Origin: Pinus tabuliformis
Taxonomy: Eukaryota > Streptophyta > Pinopsida > Pinales > Pinaceae
Length of the DNA stretch: 64,000 nucleotides
Reading direction: 5' to 3'
Assembly (NCBI GenBank): GCA_031772625.1
Contig: CM062820.1
Coordinates: forward strand, 317,834,545 to 317,898,544
The notes beneath the pieces were generated by a model that made no database searches, was not told the DNA's origin, and saw only the letters and a list, made by a program, of their open reading frames with translations. The first letter of the stretch is position 1; every line of letters begins with the position of its first letter. This document shows, one piece after another, positions 48,711 to 57,790 of the stretch. The translations under genes and the position numbers were made by a program.

Positions 48711-49930
48711 ATGTTAGACTGGAGAGAAAGAGAGCATGTAGAGGAAGATGAAGCTGCAATAAATCATCAACCTTCCCTGGATGCCCTAAGAGCATGCGGA
48801 TTATACAAATATTGGACCATACCGGGCATGAGGGGCCAGGTAAGATTCTTGGAATGGCTGGTTGAGCGATGGAACGTACAAGAACAATGCTTTTACATAG
48901 GAGGGCACCAGCTCGAGATAGAGCCCTCGGATGTATACTTTCTCACTGGCTTGCCAAACAGAGGTGAGCAACTCAGTCTTGCGGGGACTAGGCCGGGTGG
49001 CCAATCCCTTGATAGTCTCCGCGAGGATTGGTGCACACGTGGGGCTCACCATTCAAAAGGCATAGAGATAAAACACATCACTCTACCGGAACTCAAAGTC
49101 ATAGCGTTCACGGTTACCAGAATTTGCGGCGCGGCCGCTTTACACATTGCTTCCGGATCCCAAATGCGGATGGCAATTGACTGTTACCAAGGCACCATTT
49201 TCAACTGGTGTGAAGCTGTGTCGGCTCATATGAAGAGCCAACTGACCAAGGCAAAGAACGGACGACTAAAGACTTTTGGATATGGGCCTATAGTCGTGAG
49301 CTTTGCCTTGGAGAGAATTCCAATGCTGATCCCTCAGCAACTCACTGTTGATATCTTGGGTCCCCAGCAGCCAAAGCTGATACGATGGGTTGCGGTGATG
49401 GCCCGGCATCCTGACGAGGGCGCGACAGTAGTTCGATTCTCAGATAGTTATTTTGACTGGTTAGAGGGCCAGCTTTTTGTGATACAGGACTTTCCGTATG
49501 CCGGAATGGATTTCAGAGGTGATCCGGACATGGTTCTTCCACAGGGAGAACAATGGGACGACAGAGGTACTTTTTATTTTCACAAGTTTTCTAGTTATGT
49601 ATTTTTTTGTATTTTTTATATATATCGTCTCAAAATTAATAGTAAATCTTTCAAAATGCAGATGTTGGTCCACAGCGTCCAGCCAACCTCCGGCCTTATG
49701 ATAGACTACATCCAGCTGCACCGGTACCGGCCCCACAGGATGCGACAGCAGAAGTACTAGCTGAGTTGGAGCATGATCTAGAGCGTCTCACGGCAGATAT
49801 ACCTGAGACTACTATGGACGACATTCCTATCAGGCTTCAGCGCTTCGTAGTCGCGGTCCCTGGACCGTTTAGGAGATTTTTGCGTAAGGTAGCCCGCGCA
49901 GTGGTGTCGTACAGAGAGCACCACCAGTGA
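48711..49930 (+). CDS. Plant mobile domain (PMD) protein, antisense gene of the Tat/Ogre-like element
   Basis: Coding exons at 48711-49566 and 49662-49930, with an intron between (donor GAG|GTACTT, acceptor AAATGCAG), give about 374 residues. The ATG at 48711 follows a second likely intron in the leader (48377-48700); an in-frame ATG at 48681 would lie inside that intron. Visible PMD features in the first 90 residues: GLYKYWTIPG, RFLEWLVERWN, CFYIGGHQLEIEPSDVYFLT and GLPNRG, as in MAIN/MAIL1-type proteins. A Trp-containing segment and a C-terminal helix with Arg/Lys follow. Host PMD proteins act in the nucleus in gene silencing and genome stability; PMD frames are also known inside plant retrotransposons. 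This one runs toward the RNase H gene at 50128. It looks intact. Function in the element is unknown; interference with host silencing is a guess. Confidence 0.75.
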
Positions 49931-49949
49931 TTGACTAGTCACTTTTGTA

Positions 49950-50020
49950 GTCACATGTGACATTTTTGACTTTTTGTACTATCATTTTGCCGATCATAAG
50001 GTGTTTTAAACCTATGATCG
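49950..50020. terminator. Inverted repeats between convergent genes
   Basis: GTCACATGTGAC (49950-49961) is a perfect palindrome. CGATCATAAGGT (49991-50002) faces AACCTATGATCG (50009-50020), forming a stem of about 11 pairs with one bulge. They lie between the ends of the PMD gene (+) and the RNase H gene (-). A role in ending or processing the two transcripts is possible. Confidence 0.4.
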
Positions 50021-50127
50021 AAGACGATGTATATATTTTTTGACACACTTCTATCTATATATATCACTATTACCGGCTTATCTTGTTTAACATATGTGAT
50101 GAAATGTTTTTAAATTTACTTGCATGA

Positions 50128-50547
50128 TTATCGTAAATGTCTGTCCAACATTCGAGAAGCAATTGCATCTGCTAATGTATTCAAAGACCTTGGAATATGT
50201 TGATATTCAATGTAATCAAATTCACGTTCCAAGAGACGCACTCTCAAAAACAACCTTAATAACACAGGATTTCTAATGGCATAAACTCTATTAAGCTGTA
50301 ATACAACAAGTTCAGAATCTAACCTCACTATCAAACGTCGAATTCCAAATGAAATAGATTCGGATAATAATTCAACCACTGCACTGTATTCTGCAATGTT
50401 ATTCGTTGTTTGACCGAGGCTTACCCCATGCATAGAAACTAACTCGTCAGAGGGCGAATAGATAACCCAAGCTGCGGAAGAGATATTCCGTGTATTACGA
50501 CAAGCACCATCAGCAAATCCAATGTATGTTTGGAGAGGCGTCGACAT
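50128..50547 (-). CDS. Stand-alone RNase H (second RNase H of the element)
   Basis: 139 residues. It starts with a short leader and FADGACRNT, then NNIAEYSAVVELL, IVRLDSELVVLQLN and NTLADAIASRM. These carry the D, E, D and D that form the RNase H active site, in the pattern of the plant/archaeal-like family (RVT_3) rather than of the retroviral RNase H inside pol. It lies 145 bp downstream of the pol stop in the same direction and is therefore likely expressed from the same RNA, by splicing or re-initiation. Tat-lineage elements are known to own such an additional archaeal-like RNase H, usually inside pol. Its position after the integrase in a frame of its own is notable. It looks intact. Confidence 0.8.
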   Translation of the reverse strand: MSTPLQTYIGFADGACRNTRNISSAAWVIYSPSDELVSMHGVSLGQTTNNIAEYSAVVELLSESISFGIRRLIVRLDSELVVLQLNRVYAIRNPVLLRLFLRVRLLEREFDYIEYQHIPRSLNTLADAIASRMLDRHLR

Positions 50548-50692
50548 CTACAATATCAAGAGTAAAACCAAGATAAGCCAGAATAATGACGAAAAACCAC
50601 ACTCGCTAAGCTAAGCACACTGACTAAACTAACACACTTGCTAGCTAGAAAGAAAATCTAACCTATCTAAAAATTTCTCCATACCCATCATT

Positions 50693-53600
50693 TTAAGCAT
50701 AATACCTCTTTAGGTAAAGTCCATTTCTGGGTTTACCCAAAGAGTCCCCATCAAAATCAACTAACTCATAAGCCCCTTTTGCTAGCTTTCGCTTTACAAT
50801 GTAGGGCCCATGCCACATGGGAACGAATTTTCCGGCACCTAGCTTATCGTTAGCTTGATCATATAATAGTACTAGGTCTCCTTCCGAAAAACTTCGAGGG
50901 GTTACATTTTTATCGTACTGAGCTTTCATTCGTTTCGCGTGAGTCTCGATAGCTAAAGTAGCGTCACGTCGAGTCTCATCTAATTTAGCCAAGTATAATA
51001 ACCGTTTCTCCTCTTCGGAAGTAGCTGGAAGTAATTCGACAGCCATTTGAAGTGATGGGATTTCGCATTCAATAGGTAACACAGCTTCTAAGCCATAAAC
51101 TAGCTGGAAAGGGGTGAAACCTGTTGAATTTTTCACTGAAGTTCGATATGCCCATAGCGCCGAAAATAACATGTTATGCCAATTCGTTCGATGGATACCA
51201 ATGATCCGTCGAATCATGATGACTAGAACTTTGTTGATTGACTCAACCAAACCGTTGGCTTGCGGATAATAAGGAGTAGAGCTATCGTGGCGCAAACCAA
51301 GCTGGCTTGTAAGCTCAGTCATCATGACGTTTCGAAAATGGCTCCCATGGTCAGTAATGATTGCTTGTGGGACACCAAACCTAGTTATGATATGATTGAA
51401 TACGAAAACTGCAGCTGTCTTGCCGCTTGCGTCGAATGTAGGCATCGCCTCGGCCCATTTTGTAAAATAATCAACCGCGAGGATGATATACGCATGCCCC
51501 CCGGCCGAGTGAGGGTTACAAGTAATAAAGTCAATGCCCCATTTGGCGAATGGACCAGCGGCAATTATAGGGTGGAGAGGAGCAGGTGGAGCGCGCATCT
51601 TTCGATCAAACACTTGACAGTTGTGGCATGTTCTGACAGCAAGGATACAATCTTTAAACATAGACGGCCAGAAATAGCCAGCGCGCAACACCTTCTGAGC
51701 TGTGGCATACCCAGACATATGACCGCCACATGCTCCAGAGTGACAATCATTCAAAACTCTCTCAGCCTCTTCGTGAGTTAAACAACGTCGAAAAACTAAG
51801 TCTGCCCCCCGGCGATAAAGTGTATCTCCAATAATTCTGTATTGCTGGGATCGAAACCGAATTTTTCGACGGTCTTCCTTGGAAGCTTCAGGCCGAAAGG
51901 TTTGGGTTTGGAGATAGATGATTATATCCCCATACCACGGATCTAAAGTGCTAATAAGAAACAAAGATTCGTCCGCAATGGACTCCTCTGCCACAGTCTC
52001 TGTGTCAGCACTCGGGAAATCACACATCAATTCCGCAAAAACTAAAGATTTCTTAGACTTGGACTTCTCGAACTCCAAGTCGAACTCTTGCAGGATAACA
52101 ATCCATTTAGAGTACTTGCCCCCTAGCAGTTGTTTTGTCAAAATATAAATCATAGGGTTGCAATCCGAAATAACTGTAGTCTTGCGGAGAAGAATGTAGT
52201 GACGAAAACGCTGGACAGCTTGAACGGCTGCCAGGGCCAATTTCTCCACATGCGAATATTTTAACTCAGTGGGATTTAAGGTTCTACTAAGATAATATAT
52301 CACATGCTCTGCTTTGAATTCATCTTCTTGAACTAACACCATTCCAATGGTGGAATGCGAAGCTGCGAGGTATAAGAAGTAGTCCTGGTTGTAGTTGGGA
52401 GGATGCAATAACGGTGCATGGGTCAACGCGTGTTTCAGTGCATCAAAAGATTGTTGGGCAATCTCGTCCCAAAAGAATTGTGCGTTCTGTTTCAACAACC
52501 GTGTAAAACCTTTAGTGACCTCGGCGTAGTTTGGGATGAATCGGCGTAAAAAGTTCGCTTTCCCTTGCAAACTTTGGAGTTGGCGCAAACTCGAAGGAGG
52601 AGGCAATTTGATGATAGCCTCGACTTTCGAGGGATCGACGCGAATGCCGGCTTTTGAAACAACAAATCCCAGCAATCGACCTGTTTCTATACAGAAAACA
52701 CACTTGTGGGGATTCAACCGAATTCGATAATGCCTACACCTCATAAAGATTGCTCGTAGGTGGACAAGGTGATCAGCTCGTTGTAAAGAATGAGCAGGCA
52801 AATCATCGAGATAGGGTTGCACAATGTGCTTGATGTCATGAAATGCATAAGACATCGCCCGTTGAAAAGTGGCCCCGGCATTCTTAAGTCCAAAAGGTAA
52901 TTTGCAATAAGCAAATGTCCCCCATGGACAAATGAATGCCGTTTTTGGTTGATCGGCAGGTAGAATATTGATTTGATTATAGCCTGAGAAACCATCCATG
53001 AAGGAAAACATCTCACTTCCGGCACAATCATCAATAATTTGATCGATATAAGGCGTAGGATAGTTGTCTTTTGGACAAGCTCGATTGATATCCCTATAGT
53101 CGATACAGATTCTTATTGTTCCTTGTTTTTTATTGACGGGAACAATATTCGATACCCAATCCGTTAACGGGATCGGATAAATGAAACCTGCTTTCAACAG
53201 CTTTTCGACTTCTGCTTTAATCGCAGCCGCTTTTCGAGGGTGAATCTGACGCAACCGTTGCCGAATGGGTTTAGCATCCGGGTAGGTTTTGATTTCATGA
53301 ACAACAATGGCAGGATCAATTCCCGGCATTTCCTCGTAAGACCAGGCAAACACGTCGCGGAATTCTTGGAATAGGGCCTTGTAAGTTTGGATTTCTTCTT
53401 CAGTACATGCGGCACCTATATGAATGTTCTCCTCGATTCCGGGCTTCACTGAAATATCAATGGGAATAGTACGAGAAATATTCCCTAAATTCAGCTCTGA
53501 ATCAGAATGTTTCGTTGGATCCTGAGCGTCTTTGACATATTCAGCGGTAAAGATAGATGAAAAATCATTTTCAAATGCATCATCCTTAGGTAAAAACGAA

Positions 53601-56600
53601 GATCTGTGATGGAGATCTTCCCATGGTAGATCATCTACACTTAGGATTTCGCGAAGTTGTTCGTCAGATGACACTTCTTCGGGAAACGTTATCCGTTCTA
53701 AGGGTGAGGTGAAAAAAGACTCTTCACTGACCACATTCATTTGGTCGGTTTCGGTTGAATGAAAGTCGGTAAAAGACATAAGAGCTTCATAAGCAATCTC
53801 ATACGGACTCAACGGCATAACATCACCGAGTGAGTCTAGCTCAGAGTCAGATGGAACATACCAAGGATCATCATAAATAATGTTTTCTGACGTGATCATA
53901 TGAATTGTTGCAAACGAAGGGTCTGCATTGAGTGGAGGGAGAGGAAAAGTTCCCAGTAAACCGGAATCCTTAACTAAACCTACACCAATGTCCCTATAAG
54001 GGATTGTCGTTTTACCAACATGCTGGATAGTTTCTGAAGAGGTTGGGTCGGATGAAAAGTATGTCAGCTGATCAATAGTCACGATCTTACCGTTATGTGG
54101 AAACTTAATGACTCTGAAGACCGATGAAACGACCGCTGTCATAGCATATGACCAACTTCGACCCAAAAGAAGGTTGTAGTCTAGAGGGGCATCAACCACT
54201 TCCACATCCAGACTAACGGTTTTACCTTCGACCCCTATAGGCAATTCTTGTAGAATACCAAACGGACGGAACCCACGGCCATCAAAGGCCTTAAGGATGG
54301 TGGGGGATTGGTTCAACGAAGGAGAACCAAGCGATCTCCAACATTGAATCGACATAATACACGTAGAAGCTCCCTCATCAATCACAGTCCGATGAATAGG
54401 CCTGTTTTTGACTATCACTGGAATTTGGAAAGCCATTTGATGGGGGAGACGCGGTGTACTACTTTCTAGATCAAAGATCATTAGGTTCGGGTCCTGAACA
54501 TCGACAGCTCCAATAGCCGACAAAAGCAATTTTCGTTGCGCTGGACATGATTGCAGCACTTCGAGTGCCGACATTGCTGAAGGTGAAACAGCTAAGTCTT
54601 CAACAATGTTGTAATTCTGGGCTGCTCTCGCATGTGGATTGAAAGCAGACCTTCGAAGTACACCCTTGGCGGGCGGCTTAATCACTAAGTCTGGGTTAGG
54701 TTTTTCGATCTGTAGTGGATCGGAACCAGGAGCTGAGGTTGATGGGTTAGAGTGAGAAGATTCTGCTTCCTTACCATCAACAGGAGCCTTACTACCATAA
54801 TCTTGCGATCGAGTCGCAATCCTGACATGAGACATCATCAAAATGGGTTCTTCACTGGCATTCGAAGAAGAACCTATCATCTTATTCTCCTGCTCTGGAA
54901 ATGGATTTTTTAACACAGCAGGAGTGGGAGAACCTTTGACTATTTTCACTACCTCGGCCCGATGAGGGCAGTCTCTCGTAAAATGATCTTCTTCACAAAT
55001 AAGACAAGGATATCGAGGTTTGCGTTTTTCGTCATTGGTTTCCGACTTTTCCGTTTTCTCCTTTGGAGCCTTGTCTGCTTTAGCCTTCTTCTTTCCTTTC
55101 TTCTTTCCACCGTTTTTTGATTTGGCCGTAGATGACTCTACAGCGTGAATGTCGGCGGTAAGTTCAGGAGGAGAAGACTCTCCTGTCGGAGAATCAGGCA
55201 AAGTGATAATTGGAGTATTGGAGGTCTTGGAAGACTTCTTCTTACTCTTCGTAGTCACGATACCAATCATACCATCAGCGGCATGAGATCCCGAAGGAGC
55301 AGCAGCGATTTGGTTTGACTTTGGAAGATCCGGAATTTTCTCGTGTAACGTACCCGACTGAGTGTAAACTAAGTCAAGGTATTGTGCCTGAGCAATGACT
55401 TGCTCCTCAGTAACTACTCCGGCCTTAGCTACATCTTCAGTAATTCTTGGTAATAATGATTTGACAAACCATTCAGCTAAGATTTGGTCCGGGATAAAAA
55501 CTTTCACTAATCTTCTTCGACGTCTCCACTCATGAATGTGATCAGAAATGTACGTGGATGTCGATTGTTTTAGCGAAGTTAATAATTCTGTACCATTATC
55601 GTATCTGACTGGTAACTGAAAATGAGTTAAGAACGAGGTAGCTAACTGGCTAAAGTTGTAAAAAGAGGCCCGTGGTAACTCAATGTACCACTTGGCTGCG
55701 AGACCAATGAGTGTACGCTGGAAAAGACGTAAGCGGATGGAATCATCTGAGATGGAATTTGATGCACACCAGAGGTGGTAAGTCATCACGTGATTAGACG
55801 GATCCTCTCCAGACTTACCTTCGAACTTGGGTATATCGCTGGGCAACTTATTTGGCATTGGCGGCCAGAACTGAAGATATTGAATTGGATCGTTCGTTAG
55901 GCGCGTCAAGTCGGGTAAATCTAAAGTCGCAATAAACGGTAACTGCCGGTTAGGATCTCTAAAACTCTGAGTCACAATACCAGCCCCAGGAGGAGGATAT
56001 CCAGGATAACTAGGAACAGGAGTCGCATTTGGGATATTATATCCTCCTGGAAAACCAGGATTAACCGGACCGTACTGGGGTTGCTGAGGTGGTTGATAAG
56101 TGTACCCAGGATACGGTTGATACTGGTAAACCGGTTGTTGGGCAGCTTGCCCAGGTTGATACTGTCCCTGGTACGGAGGTTGAACAAATTGAGGTTGAGT
56201 AGTAACAACCGTACTTGTACCAGGTTGGCCTGCAGGCATCTGGACTGTGGTTTGAACCGTGGGTCCAGACAACGGTACAGATGTCTGAGGAGTGGTTACA
56301 GGGACAGTAGAAACCGGAGCTGCCGATACTCCAGAAGTAAGCATGGTAGATGAAGCGGTAGTTGCTGCAGCCGTGTGAGGTGGAGTACCAGGTGCAATTG
56401 GCGGCTGAGTAACTACAGAAGTTACAGGGGTCTGAACACTTGACTGGACAGGTTGCGGTTGCTGGGGTGGACCAGGAACTGCAGGTTGTCCTGCTTGAGG
56501 TACCGACTGTATACTTGGTTGCGACATCTGTTGACCCTGTGACGGATCCCATGTTAACATTCCAGGGTATTGACTCGTAACAGGTTGAGGATACTGAGAT

Positions 56601-57790
56601 CCATAGCCGTATTGAGGATAGGGTTGATAACTGTAAGGTGCAGTCCCATATGATTGCCCTTGAGGTGGTTGATAACCTTGACCAGGGTATTGACCCGTAG
56701 GTTGATAACCTTGAGGTAAATACGAATACTGGGGTTGACCTTGACCTTGAGGTTGGTATCCTTGAGGTTGATACCCTTGGGGTTGATACCCTTGGGGTTG
56801 CCATCCTTGAGGTTGATATTGATACTGAGGTTGACTTTGGGGTACATATTGAGGCTGGGGTTGATACCCTTGGGGTTGATACCCTTGAGGTTGCCCCCCA
56901 GTCACGAATGAAGTACCTTGAGGTTGCCCCCCAGGCGGTAATTGGCCACCTTGAGGTTGGTTAATGGGAGTTGAACCTGACATCATATAAACGTCACCTA
57001 TACTCAATGGTACATTACCACTGTTTCCAACTAATAACCCATGATCAACAGGTTGAGGAGATGCTCCCGCAAAGGTACCAGAAAGTGATTGATACCCAGT
57101 AGGAACAGAAGGACCGCCATGTAAAAATGATTCAGGACTTTGTGAAAACACAGATGACTGACCAGACATATTTACAGGAGAATGAATTCCTCTAGGTGGA
57201 ACCGGAGTACGAGGTGTAGAAAAACCTACTGAGTTGTCTAAAAAATTGGTTAATGCAAGGTACCAAGATTCACTTCTAGGAGGACTGTAAAAGATGGATT
57301 CACGCTCCCTTAGATCAAGGGTAATTAGATCTTCAGAATCAGAAACGCCTATTTCTTCCTCTGGAACAAGTTCTTCTATAGCAATTAATCCAACAGGAAG
57401 ATTTTCGGTGATAATTCTTTCTATTCTTGGTGAATCAGGAACACTAGGAGTTGGAGTAACAGGTTCGGAAATTTCAGGTTCTTCGCCTGTTTCACTGGCA
57501 GATGAAAAACTACCAGCAAGCTCGGAAACTGTAACAGCTTCGGGATTGTAACCTGTTTCTAAACTTTGGTAATCTGGATGGACTACCAAGGAAAATTCTC
57601 CTTCTTCAGGTGATCCTACTCTACTGCCACTAGGAGGAGTTACAAGGACCTTTAACCCTTCTAAATGACCCGGAATGTCTTCAGGAGATTCACCCCGCGA
57701 TTTACGGAGTTTTCTTAACAAATCTATTCCGGTAACAATCTCAGGAGACTTGCCCCGAAGTCTACGGGACTGTCTCGGTAATTCCGCCAC
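50693..57790 (-). CDS. Gag-pol polyprotein of the Tat/Ogre-like element
   Basis: 2365 residues in one open frame. Rough order: an acidic, Ser/Pro-rich N-terminus (1-280), a Gln/Pro/Tyr-rich repeat region with QPQGYQPQ units (about 280-400) continuing as a low-complexity Pro/Thr/Gln part to about 640, a capsid (retrotrans_gag) domain (about 640-815), and a Lys-rich linker. Then a zinc knuckle CLICEEDHFTRDC (about 930), a retropepsin-like protease (VIDEGAST, about 1139; LLLGRSW after it), reverse transcriptase (about 1490-1730, with PYLDDLP near 1660), RNase H (about 1800-1910), and integrase with zinc region and D-D-E core (WGIDFI about 2083; NGLVESINK about 2183), ending in a short C-terminal domain. 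Gag and pol share one frame, so no frameshift is needed. It looks whole. Confidence 0.9.
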   Translation of the reverse strand: MAELPRQSRRLRGKSPEIVTGIDLLRKLRKSRGESPEDIPGHLEGLKVLVTPPSGSRVGSPEEGEFSLVVHPDYQSLETGYNPEAVTVSELAGSFSSASETGEEPEISEPVTPTPSVPDSPRIERIITENLPVGLIAIEELVPEEEIGVSDSEDLITLDLRERESIFYSPPRSESWYLALTNFLDNSVGFSTPRTPVPPRGIHSPVNMSGQSSVFSQSPESFLHGGPSVPTGYQSLSGTFAGASPQPVDHGLLVGNSGNVPLSIGDVYMMSGSTPINQPQGGQLPPGGQPQGTSFVTGGQPQGYQPQGYQPQPQYVPQSQPQYQYQPQGWQPQGYQPQGYQPQGYQPQGQGQPQYSYLPQGYQPTGQYPGQGYQPPQGQSYGTAPYSYQPYPQYGYGSQYPQPVTSQYPGMLTWDPSQGQQMSQPSIQSVPQAGQPAVPGPPQQPQPVQSSVQTPVTSVVTQPPIAPGTPPHTAAATTASSTMLTSGVSAAPVSTVPVTTPQTSVPLSGPTVQTTVQMPAGQPGTSTVVTTQPQFVQPPYQGQYQPGQAAQQPVYQYQPYPGYTYQPPQQPQYGPVNPGFPGGYNIPNATPVPSYPGYPPPGAGIVTQSFRDPNRQLPFIATLDLPDLTRLTNDPIQYLQFWPPMPNKLPSDIPKFEGKSGEDPSNHVMTYHLWCASNSISDDSIRLRLFQRTLIGLAAKWYIELPRASFYNFSQLATSFLTHFQLPVRYDNGTELLTSLKQSTSTYISDHIHEWRRRRRLVKVFIPDQILAEWFVKSLLPRITEDVAKAGVVTEEQVIAQAQYLDLVYTQSGTLHEKIPDLPKSNQIAAAPSGSHAADGMIGIVTTKSKKKSSKTSNTPIITLPDSPTGESSPPELTADIHAVESSTAKSKNGGKKKGKKKAKADKAPKEKTEKSETNDEKRKPRYPCLICEEDHFTRDCPHRAEVVKIVKGSPTPAVLKNPFPEQENKMIGSSSNASEEPILMMSHVRIATRSQDYGSKAPVDGKEAESSHSNPSTSAPGSDPLQIEKPNPDLVIKPPAKGVLRRSAFNPHARAAQNYNIVEDLAVSPSAMSALEVLQSCPAQRKLLLSAIGAVDVQDPNLMIFDLESSTPRLPHQMAFQIPVIVKNRPIHRTVIDEGASTCIMSIQCWRSLGSPSLNQSPTILKAFDGRGFRPFGILQELPIGVEGKTVSLDVEVVDAPLDYNLLLGRSWSYAMTAVVSSVFRVIKFPHNGKIVTIDQLTYFSSDPTSSETIQHVGKTTIPYRDIGVGLVKDSGLLGTFPLPPLNADPSFATIHMITSENIIYDDPWYVPSDSELDSLGDVMPLSPYEIAYEALMSFTDFHSTETDQMNVVSEESFFTSPLERITFPEEVSSDEQLREILSVDDLPWEDLHHRSSFLPKDDAFENDFSSIFTAEYVKDAQDPTKHSDSELNLGNISRTIPIDISVKPGIEENIHIGAACTEEEIQTYKALFQEFRDVFAWSYEEMPGIDPAIVVHEIKTYPDAKPIRQRLRQIHPRKAAAIKAEVEKLLKAGFIYPIPLTDWVSNIVPVNKKQGTIRICIDYRDINRACPKDNYPTPYIDQIIDDCAGSEMFSFMDGFSGYNQINILPADQPKTAFICPWGTFAYCKLPFGLKNAGATFQRAMSYAFHDIKHIVQPYLDDLPAHSLQRADHLVHLRAIFMRCRHYRIRLNPHKCVFCIETGRLLGFVVSKAGIRVDPSKVEAIIKLPPPSSLRQLQSLQGKANFLRRFIPNYAEVTKGFTRLLKQNAQFFWDEIAQQSFDALKHALTHAPLLHPPNYNQDYFLYLAASHSTIGMVLVQEDEFKAEHVIYYLSRTLNPTELKYSHVEKLALAAVQAVQRFRHYILLRKTTVISDCNPMIYILTKQLLGGKYSKWIVILQEFDLEFEKSKSKKSLVFAELMCDFPSADTETVAEESIADESLFLISTLDPWYGDIIIYLQTQTFRPEASKEDRRKIRFRSQQYRIIGDTLYRRGADLVFRRCLTHEEAERVLNDCHSGACGGHMSGYATAQKVLRAGYFWPSMFKDCILAVRTCHNCQVFDRKMRAPPAPLHPIIAAGPFAKWGIDFITCNPHSAGGHAYIILAVDYFTKWAEAMPTFDASGKTAAVFVFNHIITRFGVPQAIITDHGSHFRNVMMTELTSQLGLRHDSSTPYYPQANGLVESINKVLVIMIRRIIGIHRTNWHNMLFSALWAYRTSVKNSTGFTPFQLVYGLEAVLPIECEIPSLQMAVELLPATSEEEKRLLYLAKLDETRRDATLAIETHAKRMKAQYDKNVTPRSFSEGDLVLLYDQANDKLGAGKFVPMWHGPYIVKRKLAKGAYELVDFDGDSLGKPRNGLYLKRYYA

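Noticed and set aside
51260-51781. 173-codon plus-strand frame
   Set aside because: It is the antisense shadow of the integrase in the large gag-pol frame.
56061-56804. 247-codon minus-strand frame
   Set aside because: It is a shadow of the Gln/Pro-rich repeat region of the gag-pol frame, with a biased Ser/Thr/Cys composition.
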